A DNA stretch of 64,000 nucleotides from Monosporascus cannonballus (GCA_004154925.1 QJNS01000225.1:1-64000), one strand, 5' to 3'; positions 1-12,760 are shown, counted from the first letter of the stretch. Numbers and translations are program-made. The notes: generated from the sequence alone by a model not told the origin.

Positions 1-87
<87 letters not shown>
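1..87. repeat. C homopolymer at window edge
   Basis: Eighty-seven consecutive C residues followed directly by gene-like sequence. It interrupts the reading frame of a kinase relic, so it does not behave like a natural gene end, and it is not a telomere repeat. The likeliest explanation is a sequencing or assembly artefact at a contig edge. Confidence 0.9.
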
Positions 88-956
88 ACCATATTCGATC
101 GGTATACCGGAGCTTTTGTTAGGGTCATCAAGGAGAGACGGTTCGCCATAGTCCCCGATAGCGACTTTTAGGGGGACCAGTACTGTCCATCTCTTAGAAG
201 CAATGCCGGTAATGCAGTAGCCCGGCCGCCCGTCCGAACCAGGTTTGTCCTTCTTAACTCCTCTGAGATCAGGCTTCCCGAGGATACCAAGTAACTTGTC
301 GTTGCTAGGACTGTCGATGCTATTAGCCTGCATAAAGATGCTCTCGGGCCTGAAGTCGCCATGGGTGCGTGTGTAAATATCGCATAGCTGTAGCAATGTG
401 TCGACAACCCTCCACCAGCTGGACACCCGAACTTTATCTTTCTAAGGTAGTTCCGAGGACTATGATATTACGCCGTAGCCGAAGACGGGCATCACGAAGC
501 ACAGGTGCGCTCCAGTCATGCCACGGATCTAGAATGCATCAATAGGAACGGCGACGTGATTCTCCAAATAGCTCTTGGGGAGACCTGTCGAGGAGTGATT
601 CGCCCTCAAATTCTTCGCGGGCCGCATCTCCCGACTTTCGTATCGCGGCACGGCCACACGATCCCGAAACCGCCGCTACCGAGCTTATTCACCACCTCGA
701 ACCTATCGCCGAGGAGGTCGCCGATGTGGACGGGATGAAATCGCTCTGAGCAGTACTTGGTCGGGCTTTCCACGCCCTCTTCCCAGCTATCGTAGGGTGC
801 GATCCCTTCGTCTAGTTCTCTGGATTCGACAGTGACAGAGCCATCGACCTATGTGGCAGCATCATCGCGGCTCTGCGCGTGATCCGAGTCTGCGTTGTGG
901 TGGCTGCCAACGATTTCGCGAGCTTCAAACGATCTTCATGTCATAGTGACAGGTAT
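88..956 (-). pseudogene. SRPK-like protein kinase relic, truncated
   Basis: Reading the minus strand from about 956 towards 88 gives kinase segments in order but not in one open frame. An acidic leader is followed by HPVHIGDLLGDRFEVV and the glycine loop LGSGGFGIVW (654-737). Then come a hinge-like HLCFVMPVFG (478-507), a catalytic-loop equivalent HGDFRPES (340-363) and a DFG-equivalent IGDYGEPS (136-159). The leader-plus-glycine-loop arrangement is typical of fungal SRPK-type serine/threonine kinases, which phosphorylate SR proteins and often exist as many paralogues. Several in-frame TAG/TGA codons and at least one frameshift (near 640) break the frame. Introns could explain part of this, but no convincing splice pairs were seen. 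The C-lobe is missing because the sequence runs into the C homopolymer. The kinase identity is quite sure; the SRPK subtype is inferred. Confidence 0.7.
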
Positions 957-1614
957 ATGGATCAGCAGGTAGAGCTCGATCGGGACGTCTTGGGATATCG
1001 TTTCCCTATCGACGTATTCAAGTATGGCCAGTGGTTGCTTACGGGACGCACTCTATCCGAACCCACTCCAGAACGAATGCTAGGTAGTTGCTAATATGAC
1101 GCGCTTCCTCAATTAACTGAGAAAGGATATCGGGCAAGCCAAAACAAAGCATATGATACTCAGCGACGATAGCGGCTCAGAGGAGTGTTTCAATATAGGA
1201 GCAGAGAGAAATGTCTTATGTACACTTTAAGAAACTGACGAGGAATGAGGGTTGATATAGTGCCCCTGAATATGTTACGACGTTCTGAATTTCAATGCAT
1301 GAATGGTTCTCAATATTCTCAATTCCGCTATCACCTCTAAAACGCCTTACGATGTGTACCTATCATATCGTCATATAAATCGATGCCCATGCTCCTAAAT
1401 GTACAATAACACCTGGTCCGTCTATGCCCAACCCCGATATCGCAGCGACTGGTTGCGCCATAATGTACAGGTAGTCTGTTAGTCCATCTCTAAATAAAGG
1501 CCTCAATGTCGCTTGATAAATCCAGAAAGAAATTCCTAGATTTCGGTCCGTACAAATAATCATTTCTTTGACAGATCTCAAGAGCAAATCGCCAGCCAGT
1601 TAGTTGACAACCCA
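957..1614. other. Intergenic, nothing supported
   Basis: GC-balanced sequence between the kinase relic and the 3' end of the CNBD/F-box gene. A 74-codon minus-strand open frame (1363-1587) has a hydrophobic second half but no recognised family. Part of the segment is presumably 3' UTR of the gene ending at 1615. Confidence 0.5.
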
Positions 1615-4479
1615 TCACCTCAACCCACCAGGCCCTTTCTCAACGACAAACGCAACGGGCTTTCTAGCCCTACGATTCCTCGCGCCGCGCGGCGGGACGA
1701 CAAGCGTCGTCGCCTGTGCGCCAGCATCGGCCGGCATCGCCTTCTCGTCGTAACCCCAGCGCGCGACGCCGCCGCCGCGGACCCAGGGCTCGAGGTTGCG
1801 GCACTGCGAGACGTCGGCCCACTCGAGGGCGGCGCAGCCGTCGAGGACGGCCTCGACGCCGGCGGCGGTGACGCGGACGCAGCCGCGGACGCTCAGGCGG
1901 CGGAGGTCGTGGAGGTGGAGGCCGACGCTGGCGAGGCTGCCGTCGCCGACGGCGGACCCACAAAATGCCATGCGCAGCTCCCGCAGGAAGGGGAGCCCCA
2001 GCGCCACCACCTCGGTCGCCGTGTCCGAGAGCGCGCAGCAGAACGACAGGTCCAGGTGCGTCAGCTGCTTGGCCGCGTTTACCAGCGCTACCACTGCGTT
2101 GTCCGACAGGTACGTGCAGTCGGCAAGGCAGAGCCGCGACAGATTATTGAACCGGAACGGCGTCCACGACTGGAACCCGGCGTCCGAGATCGACGTGCAC
2201 CGCGTGAGGCACAGCGACTCTAGTCGGTTCGACGCGTGGGCTGCCAGGTGGGCCATGGAACGGTCGGTGATGTGCTTGCAGTAAGATAGGTCTAGCCGCT
2301 TGAGCTTCGGACAGCCGATGACGGTCCCGGGAGGTGGCAAGGTGACCGTCTGCGTGTGCGGTTTCTGCCCCCGGAGGCGTGCTGCCGAGCTCGTTATGAT
2401 CACTTGCTTTGTACCCGTCGGATTCGCATGTTCAGGGACAACCCATCCGACCACACGCGCAAGCAAGTTGTCACCCACTTTCCGGCAGTTACTCCAGTCT
2501 ACCTCCTCGAGATCCTTGGCGTTATCGCTCATCTCCAGGATCTGGTTAGCCGACACGTCCCAAACCGATTTCATCTTCCAGACCTTGACGTTTTTGCCGC
2601 AGACCTTCCATAACGTTGAAAAGCCCTCATCGGTGATGTGAAAGCAGTTGCTCAGGTCTATGGTCTGGAGCCGGGGTCCAATAAATGGCGCAAGAATTTT
2701 GATGATCACATCGTCGCTAACCTTACGGTTGTAAGGAGTTAAGTCCACGTCTGTGCAAAGCTTTGGGGATGTCGCAAGTAGTTTTCGCCAATGCGTTGAA
2801 ACTTGCCGGAGCCGGAGCAGCTCCACTATATCAAGATGTTGGAAGATTGTCGCAAGGACGTCGTCGGGTAAGGCCGGTTTCTGGCTAGGATGGGGCCGCC
2901 TGGGAAAAATCTTAGCTCTCTTCGGGGGCACCTCACAATCCGGAGACATCGTGTCCGGCATAGCGAATTTTGAAGAGTTCGAGGTGTCAATCATGCGTAG
3001 GCGCGCCCCATTGGTCGTTAGTGAGGAAGCGTTATCATTTGTTGGATTCGGAGGCGCAAGAGATCCCCGTCGTCGGTTTCTTATGTTCTCCATATCGACA
3101 CTAAGATATGGATCTGGATCTTTCGGTTCCATCTGGTCTAGCTCATCCTTGACGGGCGAAGAAGGCTTCGACGGCGTGGTGAATGTCATCTGCGGCGCGG
3201 TATTCAACGAGATTGACGGTGGGGCGTCAGCGTCCGTCATTTCCACATCCGCAGTCTCAGCCCCCTCTTCCAGGGTCATTCTGTGCCTCGCAGTCTCCTC
3301 AACCTGGGTTTTTATGTTTGGCGGGCAGCTCTTCCAGAGCTCGTTCAACGCCTCGCCACTGATCGTAAGACATTCAACAGTGGTGATGGACCTGACTGTC
3401 GCGGTTCGCCGGAGTGAGAGTCCGAGGCTCGCAACTTCGCCGAAGTATTGCCCCTGTTTCAACCGCGGCCTTATAGTAGAGCGTGTGACCCTCCTTTCTC
3501 GCTCTTGACCCGCGGCGTCGTGGATCACCTCCGTCTCACCGCGTACAATGAAGTAAATGTCATTCCCAGCTGTGCCTTGGCGGATAATATCGGTGAAAGG
3601 GGGGTACGTCTTTGGTTGCGCACTCATGCCGAGGAAATGGAGGATATCGGGGGGTAACGTAGAGAACAGGGGCAGTTCCTTCAGCGTCTGGCGGACGTTG
3701 ACCAACCCGCTTCCTAGTGCACTGCCCGCGGCCGGGTCTTCAATAGCTCCCGGGCTCGGAGATTTTCTCTTCTTCTGGTTCACCACCGTCCCCTCAGTAA
3801 TAGCGCCAACCTCTCCGGTGAACACTTTGCCGGGGCCGGCTTCCCGTGGGGCCGAACCTGTCGCTGCCTTGAGAGTGAGACCGCTTTCCTGGCGCTTCTT
3901 ATTCAGGATAGTGAGGCGCTCGCGGGCCTCCTCCCTGATAGCAGTCTCCATCTCAGGAAACCTAGGCATCTCTATGTTAAGATGTTCCTTTTTCAGTATA
4001 AGCAGCAGACATTTGGTGCGAGCGACGATGGTCGCTGTTCGGGGCATATCCATGAGGATCCCGATTTCACCGAAGAATGACCCGGGCTTAAGTTCGGCAT
4101 AAACAGCTTCCCCGTCTCTAGAGGTAACGGCAACGACGCCGCGGACCAGCCAGTACATCGCCTTTGCTTCGTCGCCCTCGGTCAAGATGACATCATGCGC
4201 CGCGTGGACTTGAGGTCTCAGATGCTTGCCAATGGCTACGAGGAACTCTTCGGGCGCCGATTTGAACAGCGGGAAAGATCGCATGCGCTCAAGGACATCC
4301 AGGGGCATATCTGGAATCGTCGAGGCCGTCAACGGGGACGGCCGGACAGGACGCGTCGGATTCGATTCCACGTTAAACGATCTGATCAACGCTACCGAGT
4401 CCGGAACCGGTCCATTTGGCGGATGGTGGGCCAATGCCCTGTAGGGCGAAGCCGGGGAATGCGCGCTTCGGCGTCTCAT
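1615..4479 (-). CDS. Dual cyclic-nucleotide-binding, F-box and LRR protein
   Basis: One uninterrupted 954-residue frame with an ATG start. Domains in order: cNMP-binding domain 1 at about 68-165, with phosphate-binding cassette GSFFGEIGILMDMPRTAT (133-150; Glu138 and Arg147 kept). cNMP-binding domain 2 is at about 268-380, with cassette GQYFGEVASLGLSLRRTATV (343-362; Glu348 and Arg358 kept). A basic patch lies near 519-530, an F-box at about 536-580 (ALPDDVLATIFQHLDIVELL), and AMN1/RNI-type leucine-rich repeats at about 600-895 with repeated LxxLxLxxCxxITD units. F-box proteins connect substrates to SCF ubiquitin ligases through Skp1, and the LRRs would bind substrate. The two sensor domains suggest ligand-controlled substrate recruitment, but binding of cAMP or cGMP is inferred only from retained cassette residues. 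The linkers are low-complexity and Ser/Pro-rich. No frameshifts or RIP damage are visible. Confidence 0.93.
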   Translation of the reverse strand: MRRRSAHSPASPYRALAHHPPNGPVPDSVALIRSFNVESNPTRPVRPSPLTASTIPDMPLDVLERMRSFPLFKSAPEEFLVAIGKHLRPQVHAAHDVILTEGDEAKAMYWLVRGVVAVTSRDGEAVYAELKPGSFFGEIGILMDMPRTATIVARTKCLLLILKKEHLNIEMPRFPEMETAIREEARERLTILNKKRQESGLTLKAATGSAPREAGPGKVFTGEVGAITEGTVVNQKKRKSPSPGAIEDPAAGSALGSGLVNVRQTLKELPLFSTLPPDILHFLGMSAQPKTYPPFTDIIRQGTAGNDIYFIVRGETEVIHDAAGQERERRVTRSTIRPRLKQGQYFGEVASLGLSLRRTATVRSITTVECLTISGEALNELWKSCPPNIKTQVEETARHRMTLEEGAETADVEMTDADAPPSISLNTAPQMTFTTPSKPSSPVKDELDQMEPKDPDPYLSVDMENIRNRRRGSLAPPNPTNDNASSLTTNGARLRMIDTSNSSKFAMPDTMSPDCEVPPKRAKIFPRRPHPSQKPALPDDVLATIFQHLDIVELLRLRQVSTHWRKLLATSPKLCTDVDLTPYNRKVSDDVIIKILAPFIGPRLQTIDLSNCFHITDEGFSTLWKVCGKNVKVWKMKSVWDVSANQILEMSDNAKDLEEVDWSNCRKVGDNLLARVVGWVVPEHANPTGTKQVIITSSAARLRGQKPHTQTVTLPPPGTVIGCPKLKRLDLSYCKHITDRSMAHLAAHASNRLESLCLTRCTSISDAGFQSWTPFRFNNLSRLCLADCTYLSDNAVVALVNAAKQLTHLDLSFCCALSDTATEVVALGLPFLRELRMAFCGSAVGDGSLASVGLHLHDLRRLSVRGCVRVTAAGVEAVLDGCAALEWADVSQCRNLEPWVRGGGVARWGYDEKAMPADAGAQATTLVVPPRGARNRRARKPVAFVVEKGPGGLR

Positions 4480-7400
4480 GGTGATCTAAGTCCGGACACA
4501 CCAACCGGATCTGTAAAGACCAGCAGCAGAAATCCCGCAGCTAGGACACCAGCCTACGACCCCTCGCTTATCAGGGTGCTCGGAACTCCCTGGGCCCAGA
4601 CACTTCTAATCGAAACAAAGGGTAAACGGGCATCCGAAGCAAGCCCGGTGTAGACCGAAGCCGCCTTGCGGGATCTCGGTGCCGTGTATATCCGCCCAAT
4701 AAAGCAATGGTACTGGTATATTACGTCAATTATGCCGCTTATGCGGAGGAAGCGGCGAATCCAAAACGAGGCAAGATATGGGGATCGGATCCCGGTTCTG
4801 AGGCGGCGGTGACGGCGCAACTTCGAATCGGAGGAACGTTGAACGTCGTGACTCGTTTCTGCAGAGCCCCTCGGCTCGGGTTCGGGGTTGGGGAGAGAGA
4901 TTAGGCCTAGACACGGCAACACATGGCGGGGGAGGATATTGCTTTCAAGCTTCGAACTCTATCGCGTCCTAGTCGTCCGCTCCCCACTGAATCCCGCGCG
5001 GCTATCGAGAGGGTCCCTGATTAGCTACTTTTCCAACAGCAGACTCAGGGCTACTACGTAACTATAGAGACAGGATGATACTTACAAGGCAAACCACCGA
5101 TATCAACTACGCAGCATGCACAGGCAGCGCGACAAGGTATAATACAATCGGTGATAAATCATGCACAAAGGTCGGTGGGTGTATGTGTACTTCGTATGAA
5201 TCCGGACTGAGGAGCGTGGGGTTATCGTAAGGTTCGATATGGCTTCAGGGGTGGCACTATGTAGAGATACAAACAACAGCAGCTATACTAGCAAAGACAA
5301 ACATAGGGCGACAGAGCAGGAGGAGTCAAACCAAACGGATCCTTGCCCATAAACAGTTTCCAAGAAGAGCATAAACAATTGGGTATCAGGGAACGGGGAT
5401 GATGGTGCCGTTGTCATAGAATAAGATGTTGGGTCGCGTGCACAGATAAACCCGGGTATGTCGGTAGGTGACAAGCAGCAACAGCCCGCGGCTGTTGAAA
5501 AAAAAAAAAAAGATAAATGGCAGAAGAGGGTCAGAGCTCCTCCCTGTAACCGTCGAGGCGGTCTGTCTTACGCCTTAGAGTTGGTTAAGCTGCGGCCGGT
5601 GCGTAGATGCAGATCCCAGGAGGCGAGTGGGACGTCTCATCGGCATCAGCCCCACGACCGTCTCTTCTTTCCCATCCGGAGGTGGAGGTGGTTCTGATGA
5701 CAGCTCGATAGATGCGGCAACCAATTGATGCCAGGCACTTACCTCTTTTTTTAGTACAAAATAGTGCACGGAAAGGTTCGACTAAGCAGAGTGGATGCCC
5801 GCACATAACTCGCCTAGGTACCCCTAGCTGACCTGCTAGGGTGGGATGGTTACAGGGGCTGTTGGCCCTCTGCCTGCTTTAGATTTACTCCCACGGGCTG
5901 TGAGGGGCCTGTTGCGAGATGACTATTTTGGAGTCGTCGTCCAGACAATCGACTTCGACCGCCTGCGCTAGGGGGATTCCGTATTCGAAGATGATAAAAC
6001 CATCGATCTAGTTGGTAAAATGTCAAAGACAACCGGGCTAAGAAAGATAGCGGGGTAGAGCATGGGGTAAAACGGCTGGCTTAAGAATGGCAGCGAAGTA
6101 GAAACATGGCAATGAGATTGGGATGGGGGGATGTGCCGGAAAGCATGGCAAAATAATCACATGGGGTACAAAGGTTCAGCCCGTTACTTGCCAGGAGTTG
6201 TTATTTTTGAATCGTAGTAAGCTCCCCGGTTCCATAGATTCTTCTTTCGCTACTTACTCTAGGGGCCGACCGCCATGCGGCCACTCCGCTCGACCGATTG
6301 ACTGACTGACATGCTCCTCTCGGCCACAGATTATTAGCACGCGCCGTGAGACGAGGCGACGAGCACCGGTGTTAGCAAACTCGTCGCTGATAATTCATCC
6401 TCTTCTCGCTAATGGGTTTTTAATATGTGTACATGTTTTATCACGGGACGAAAGTAGTCGGATGTTACGCTTCTTCAGAAATTCTTGGGCGCAACCCGTG
6501 AATTGAACATAAAATTAAGAAACTCCAGAGATGGTCGTTCTAGCGCTACTTAGGGTGGCATCTAGAATTGCAAGCGACAGGAGACATACCTACATTTCAG
6601 TGTTGGTACAATAATGAGTGTGCATCTAATGGATTCAATGGTGTGAGTGGGCGTTGTTCTGTTTGGTCAATATTACGGGCCACTTGGCTTGTCATGCCGT
6701 CTCAGATTACCGGCCAACTCCAACAAAGTAGAGCTGCTCCACTCATGCTATATCGATAGTGTAACGCTATGCTGCACTTCGATGTAAGGTGCGGAGATGA
6801 CGAAAGAGAGAAGGATGGTGACGAACTTTATTTGGAGGAGGCAATCCATCTGGTATTTTTTTGATGGCTCTTGTTATCCCTCTGGGGGGAGCTATGAAGC
6901 GAATCAGAGAGGCCTCTTTGACAGCGAATCATTGAATACCTAGGAGGTCGCCCTACATGTGTGTTTCCGGGAATTCGGAAACGCAAGGCTCTATTAATAA
7001 TCCAACATCTCACCGGAATGGCCTTCTCAGCCCTGTGAAATCTGCCTACCTGAGAGACTTATATGCAGGAAATGCGATTACGGAATATGCCCTCGGGTTG
7101 GTCGATGCATCAGGTAGGTACCCTAACCGCTCTTTAATTCACGGCCATACAGACACGAGGCACTGAAACAACCTATCGAAGCAACATACGACGTCTGCAG
7201 CGGATTAAATGGGGTTCCTTGCATTACGTTGCAGTCGGTAGGTGACTTGCCGTGATCTAGCTACCTCAGAGTGGCATTTCTGGGCGTTTTAGACATCGTT
7301 CGAGAAGAATTCCATGCACCTCTCGATTGACGCCAGGGGGCCGCCGAATAAAGCCCGCAAATTCGTCTGCAGGATCGCATTCAGGCTTGTGCACGGCTCC

Positions 7401-8530
7401 CACCGTATGCCCGTCCGCCTGCCCGTTCCTTGCATCCGCCTCATGCCGCTCCAGAAACTCCTTTCCGCTTGTAGATAAGTCTGTTTTCGCAAGCTGCTTT
7501 AACTTTAGATGACGTCACGGCCGGCCATACCAAGCTTCCTTCTCCCTCAACTTTACTTGGAATAGGTACCTAACAGCGAAATGATAGTTTTCAGACGGTT
7601 ACCGAATGCCGCCGGGTGTTTTCGGACGGCGAATGATAGTCTGGAAGCTGTTGCCGGCCTGATACCATTACTACGGCTAACCGTCGCCGATGGGGGAAGC
7701 AACCTTCGAAATTTCAACTCATTCCTTATCCCAACAAGGGGGGCCTGTGTGCACTTGAGGTCGTACTACATCCCACAATTCATGCTCCGCAGAATCGGGT
7801 ACACGCGTATGTTCAGATAATGCAGAAATTGTGTACGGTTCGGGCCTTCCATGTCCCTTGGTCTTCTAGAAGAGGTCGAAACGTTACCGTGAGGGTTAAG
7901 CCTTTGAACACTAACTAGCGGCTACGGAGCCGACCGCATAAGAGAAATTCCTTCCCCCTCATTGGCAACTGCACCTAGTATTGGATAACGTGTTTGGCCT
8001 GAACGTTGATGAACAATTTCATATTTGGGTTGTAGCTGTTTTCGCAGGGCACTGAGACAGACGCGTCAAACCTAAAGTGGAGGGTGACGGCTCAAAAGTA
8101 TTTGCACTCCTAAAAGTATTTTCGTTACAGCTCGCGATCTCGCGGCCTGGGCGAAGCTAGAGTCGGAGCAGTGTGTGATTGTTGGGAAGCCCCGCGAAGA
8201 CCGACCGACCGGGACGGGGTGGGCGCTGAAACAACCGGATTCGGGCTATAGGTTTACGGCAGGCCAACAAGTTATAATACTGCATTGTCTCGCCTGCTTC
8301 ACATCGTGATAATCATTCTCCTCTCGAATAAGAGGGACCGCAGAGAGAGCGTGCATATCCCCGATATCGTGTCGCTGAGATACAGCATGAATGTTAGCGC
8401 TACATCCATGGAGAAGGACTACGCCTCAAATGGCATCGCTATTATGCATCTCTCAGTCCTATACAGTACTAGGGGCTGGCAATTGTTAGTTTTTTTAACA
8501 TTTTCGTGTTTGTATAGGTGGAGTAGCCTA
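4480..8530. other. Long gene-poor segment of normal GC
   Basis: About 4 kb upstream of the CNBD/F-box gene without a recognisable gene. Only short frames on both strands are present and none matches a family I know. The first few hundred bases probably hold the promoter and 5' UTR of the minus-strand gene. A short A-run lies near 5500, and GACT repeats lie near 6295-6311. Composition is gene-like, not RIP-like, so this may be old decayed genic sequence. Confidence 0.5.
7266..7514 (-). other. Unidentified open frame without ATG start
   Basis: A minus-strand frame is open from just after a TGA at 7515-7517 to a TGA at 7266-7268. It is hydrophilic and protein-like in composition (LKQLAKTDLSTSGKEFLERH early, then KPECDPADEFAGFIRRPPGV). 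No initiator is near its start and no family is recognised. It could be an exon, a gene fragment or chance. Confidence 0.2.
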
Positions 8531-8540
8531 TAACTTCGTT
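8531..8540 (+). repeat. Left 10-bp target-site duplication (TAACTTCGTT)
   Basis: TAACTTCGTT here is identical to 26401-26410. The two copies lie exactly at the two composition changes that bound AT block 1. This fits duplication of a 10-bp target when the outermost element inserted. Confidence 0.75.
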
Positions 8541-8695
8541 TAGAGTAAGGGAATGGGCACTCGTAGGTGATCTACGAGTCACCTATCGATTTGATAGGTG
8601 ATTCGTAGAAATCTACGGAAAAAAAAAACTTCTATGAATGATTCGTAGGTATTTTCAAATATTTTAAAATACTTACGGATTACCTATAGATAAAA
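8541..8695 (+). repeat. Left terminal inverted repeat of the MULE-like element
   Basis: This end contains several CGTAGGTGATTCGTAG-like units in both orientations. The units form short palindromes, and the segment aligns in inverse orientation with 17380-17510. Differences are mostly transitions. Confidence 0.55.
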
Positions 8696-10314
8696 GAATA
8701 ATCTGAAATAATTGTACGTAAATAGTAAGCTAAAGTTTTTAAGTATACAGTAAAATAATAAGAAATAATTATATATAACTAGTAACCGAAATTTATTGAT
8801 AATATAAAACTTTTAGATATTATATAAGTAAATTAACGCCATATTCTACCTGTATCAAATATACTTAAACCGCATTTTTGTTACAGCTTAGTCACTCGTA
8901 AGAGCTCCAGTATATATGCAGCTGTAAATACTAAAATGATTACCACAATTGCAATCATTTCACGGATCTTTTGCTTTAGTAATGCAGCGGTATAAGGTGT
9001 AGCTGTTATAATTTTTAACTAAGTTATTAAGCTAAACCCCAAGTACCGTTATTCCGTTGATCTTTTTTTTTTTCTGGTTACTGCGAATCTATTTTTTAGC
9101 CGGTTTAATACCTGGCTTTCAAAAACCAGCTTTTAATAATTATATTTAAAAACTTTGTAACGTATTGTAGTTGCCGTAATTTTGTTTAACAAAACCTAAA
9201 TTTTTTTATAAAGTAATTCGTTTTCTATAAATAATATATAAGTTATTTGTTATAGAAAATTATATTACTTTATAATTATATTTAAAAAGAATTTCGAAAA
9301 AGTTAATAAATATTAATTTAATTGCATTTAGCAAAACACTTTTAGCATTTTTTGAAATTATAAATCAAATTTAAATATTTATATAATTTTGCAAATTATT
9401 TATTAAAAAATATCTTAAGTATTAGTAATAATTAATCGAATTAATAACGTCGAATTTTCTATAACGTTTGTGTTATAAAAATAATTATAAACTTTTAAAA
9501 TAATTATTAAAGAATTTTACTTAATTGAAAAAAACGGCGTATTGTAAATCTGATACGAGTAAAAATTGCCGGCTTTTTCTAAATAGTTATAGTTTATTTT
9601 TTTTAAATAAAGCCTTTTTAAAAGAGAGCTGATAAAAAATAGACAGTTTGCTAATATTTTTGCTATTTATATTAAGAAAATTATTAATATTAACCGGATT
9701 AACTTCAAATACGTAATATTGCAATAAAGAATTATTTTACAATAATGTTAAAATGTTTCTAACATAACCAAATATACGGTTATAAATAATTAATAACGTT
9801 AATTAATTAAAGTTAAATTTAAAATAATTTAAAGTAAGAAAAACTTTATAAGTAAAGCGTTATTGTATTAAAATAATTAAGTAAAAGCGTTAATTTAGAA
9901 AAAAGTAGATTTTATCGATAAGAATTTTTAAATATAGTAATAATTTCGATATTTAGTTTAAATTATTTTATAATTATTTTGCTTTTAATATATATTACTA
10001 AATAAAAAGTAAATTAAATTTTTACAGTGCTAAATATATATTTATTTTATTTTATAAAATTATAATTATAAGAACTACGTAATTTATCGTTCAAATTTAA
10101 CAAAAATCAATTTTATTTATTAAAATTAAGATAATAAATTATCTAAATTATTTTATACGGATAGCTATAATTTAATAAGATTCGGGGGTTAGATTGTTCA
10201 ATAAACTTATTTTTACGTACCTTTATAATACTCTTATTTATTATCACTTTTTTTGAGCAATAGTAATATCGTTCGAATTAATAGATATTTTCTCATCTAT
10301 ATGTTAAAATTCGT

Positions 10315-12760
10315 TTACAATAGCAAGCCCACTAGGATTAAGGATTCTTTATATTTTTTTAAGTCATTTTCGCTAAGTATATTTAGCTTATTTAGGGCTC
10401 TTTTATAATTATCGAGTATTAGCTCCGTATTTGATAATAACCTTAATATATTAATAAATAATATTTCGAATACTTTAAAAAGCGCCTTTTTACATTTTTC
10501 GTATTTTTTACGCGTACTTTCTCTATCGTCTTTATTATATATAGTAGTATTTTCAAACGTTAATAATTAAAGTCGAATCAAAACAATACTATAAAAAATG
10601 CTTATATTATTTTGGCTTTATAAAAGGATAATTAAAAATGAATTTGACATATACGAAATTCGAAATGTATTTTATTAATACGGAAAAATATTATATACAA
10701 AGAATATTGTATATAAAATACGTAAATTCGGGTAAAAAGTTATTAATTTTTTACTAAAATCTCAAAACATTTTAATTAATATATATGCTTATATAAAATA
10801 ATTAGAAAATAATTTATATAATGTAATAAAAAGATTTACGTTTATAACAAAAATATTTTTTAATATTATCCTTCTAGAATTTTTTAGTACGATATAAAAT
10901 TAAACCCGCTTTTTTAGTATTCAAATGTAATAATATGATTTCGATAAGATTAAACCGATTTGCTATTTAAAACCGTACGTTATACCTAAACATATTTTCC
11001 TTATCGTAATTTGGTTAATATTTTTTATACGTTTGTTTTAAGTATAATATGATTTTTTATAAATGTTTTTATTTCAAAAATTCAAATTAAAATATTGCTG
11101 TTAATTATTAAAATAATTACGGAAGATAATACCTACAATTTAAAATAAAAAGTAAAATACTACTAATAATTAAATTAATTTACAATTATATTTAAAAACC
11201 TTGCCTATATATTTATCGATTTTATTAATCGTAAATATCGCACTCTTTTCGTAAAAGCCGTAACTATATAAGCGGTCGATTTATATTATTTAGAAACGAA
11301 AGTTTCGTTTAATTTGTTATTTCTTTTTCTTTTTTGGTTACTTATTAGGGCAAAAATTGAAATATTATATGTTAATATGATATAAATATTTTTAAAAATA
11401 TTTAATCATACTTTTATAAATAATAATTATATAATTAAGATAAGTTTTGCAAAATGCGTTAAGATTGTTTATTATTTAAATAAAACATTTAGAAATATCG
11501 ATAAAATAACGTTTAAATTGCCGACGTTTAAAAGAAATCAATAATTATATTTATGTAACATAAAATAACTCTATATAAAATATTTAAAAATATATTAAGG
11601 ATTTTTAGTACATAAGAAAGAATATATAAATAAATTCTAATAATATTATATATCGCGAAATAACTAAAATGCTTTTTTATTATATAATCTTTTATTCTTA
11701 ATTATATTTTATTAAATTTTAAAAAACATTTATCGCTTAATATTTAAATAGATTTAAATAATAAATAAAAGTAACTATATTATTAACTTACTAGATGATT
11801 TTATAATTATTTTCTTATATGAGAAAACTTATTTTTTAGTCGTAATTTTTAGAGCATTTTTTAACTTAGTATTTGGCTTTATATCGTAAATAAGAAAAAT
11901 TTATAAAAAAACCTTTTTATAATACGTATAACGTATAAGAAAAATAGCAGATTTTTTTCAACTAAATAAATTAATTACCCAAGTTATTACGTAATTATTG
12001 GCATATAAAATCCTAGAAAACGTTAGACTTATTATTAGTAGTAATAACGCGAAATCGATTAAGTAACCTAAAGTTGTTTAACTGATATAACAATTTATTA
12101 TTATTCGATTTAAGTTTTTTATCCGCATATATTTAAATATCAACTAAAGAATTATGTTTTCGCTATTCGCAATTAATTTATTGAAAAAAAACTTGTAAAA
12201 TATAAAAATATAATATAATATTATCTATATATCTTAGTTTATAAATATAGCAACCTTTATAAAAATATTATTAATTGTATATTTAACGATAATATCGACG
12301 TATTTATATATATAATTTAAATATGTTTTAGCAGTTAACGGCTTAAAATTCAAGATATGCTATATTATAAACGCTCGAAAATACTGGTCCAATAAATATT
12401 TGATAAATAAATATTAAAATGCGAAAAGATTTAAAAATTATATTAACGTCAAATATATCAGTTAATATCGAATTTTAAAAATATATTACTAAAATTTCGA
12501 CTGATTATTTTACGATTATTTTATATTTAAATATATACCGTAATTATATCGGATAAGCTATTACGAACAATCCGTCTCGATTAATTTATTTTTTTCTATA
12601 GAACCTAATAGCTAAATATCTTTTTATTAAATTTATTTTATTACTTTGAAAGAACTTTAAGTAAACTAAATAATAACTACAACGCCGGTACTTAATCTTC
12701 GGCTCGCTAGTATATCGTTTACAAAGCTGTGTAAACTTATTCTAATATTACGAAAAACGA
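10315..12760 (-). pseudogene. Degenerate coding remnants of unknown protein
   Basis: Two minus-strand stretches stand out from the surrounding stop-rich sequence. The one at 10315-10570 is open for about 80 codons and is Lys/Glu-rich and helix-like (ESTRKKYEKCKKALFKVFEI, later NDLKKYKESLILVGLLL). The one at about 12550-12752 reads TQLCKRYTSEPKIKYRRCSY with one internal TAA, continuing as NRDGLFVIAYPI. Both lie inside the MULE-like element and would be parts of its protein. No family is recognised; transposase is a guess from context only. Confidence 0.35.

Noticed and set aside
1..90. Telomere
   Set aside because: A pure C run is not the TTAGGG/CCCTAA repeat of filamentous fungi.
1670..3657. 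Several plus- and minus-strand frames of 60-250 codons
   Set aside because: All lie inside the intact 954-residue CNBD/F-box gene and have biased, domain-free translations.
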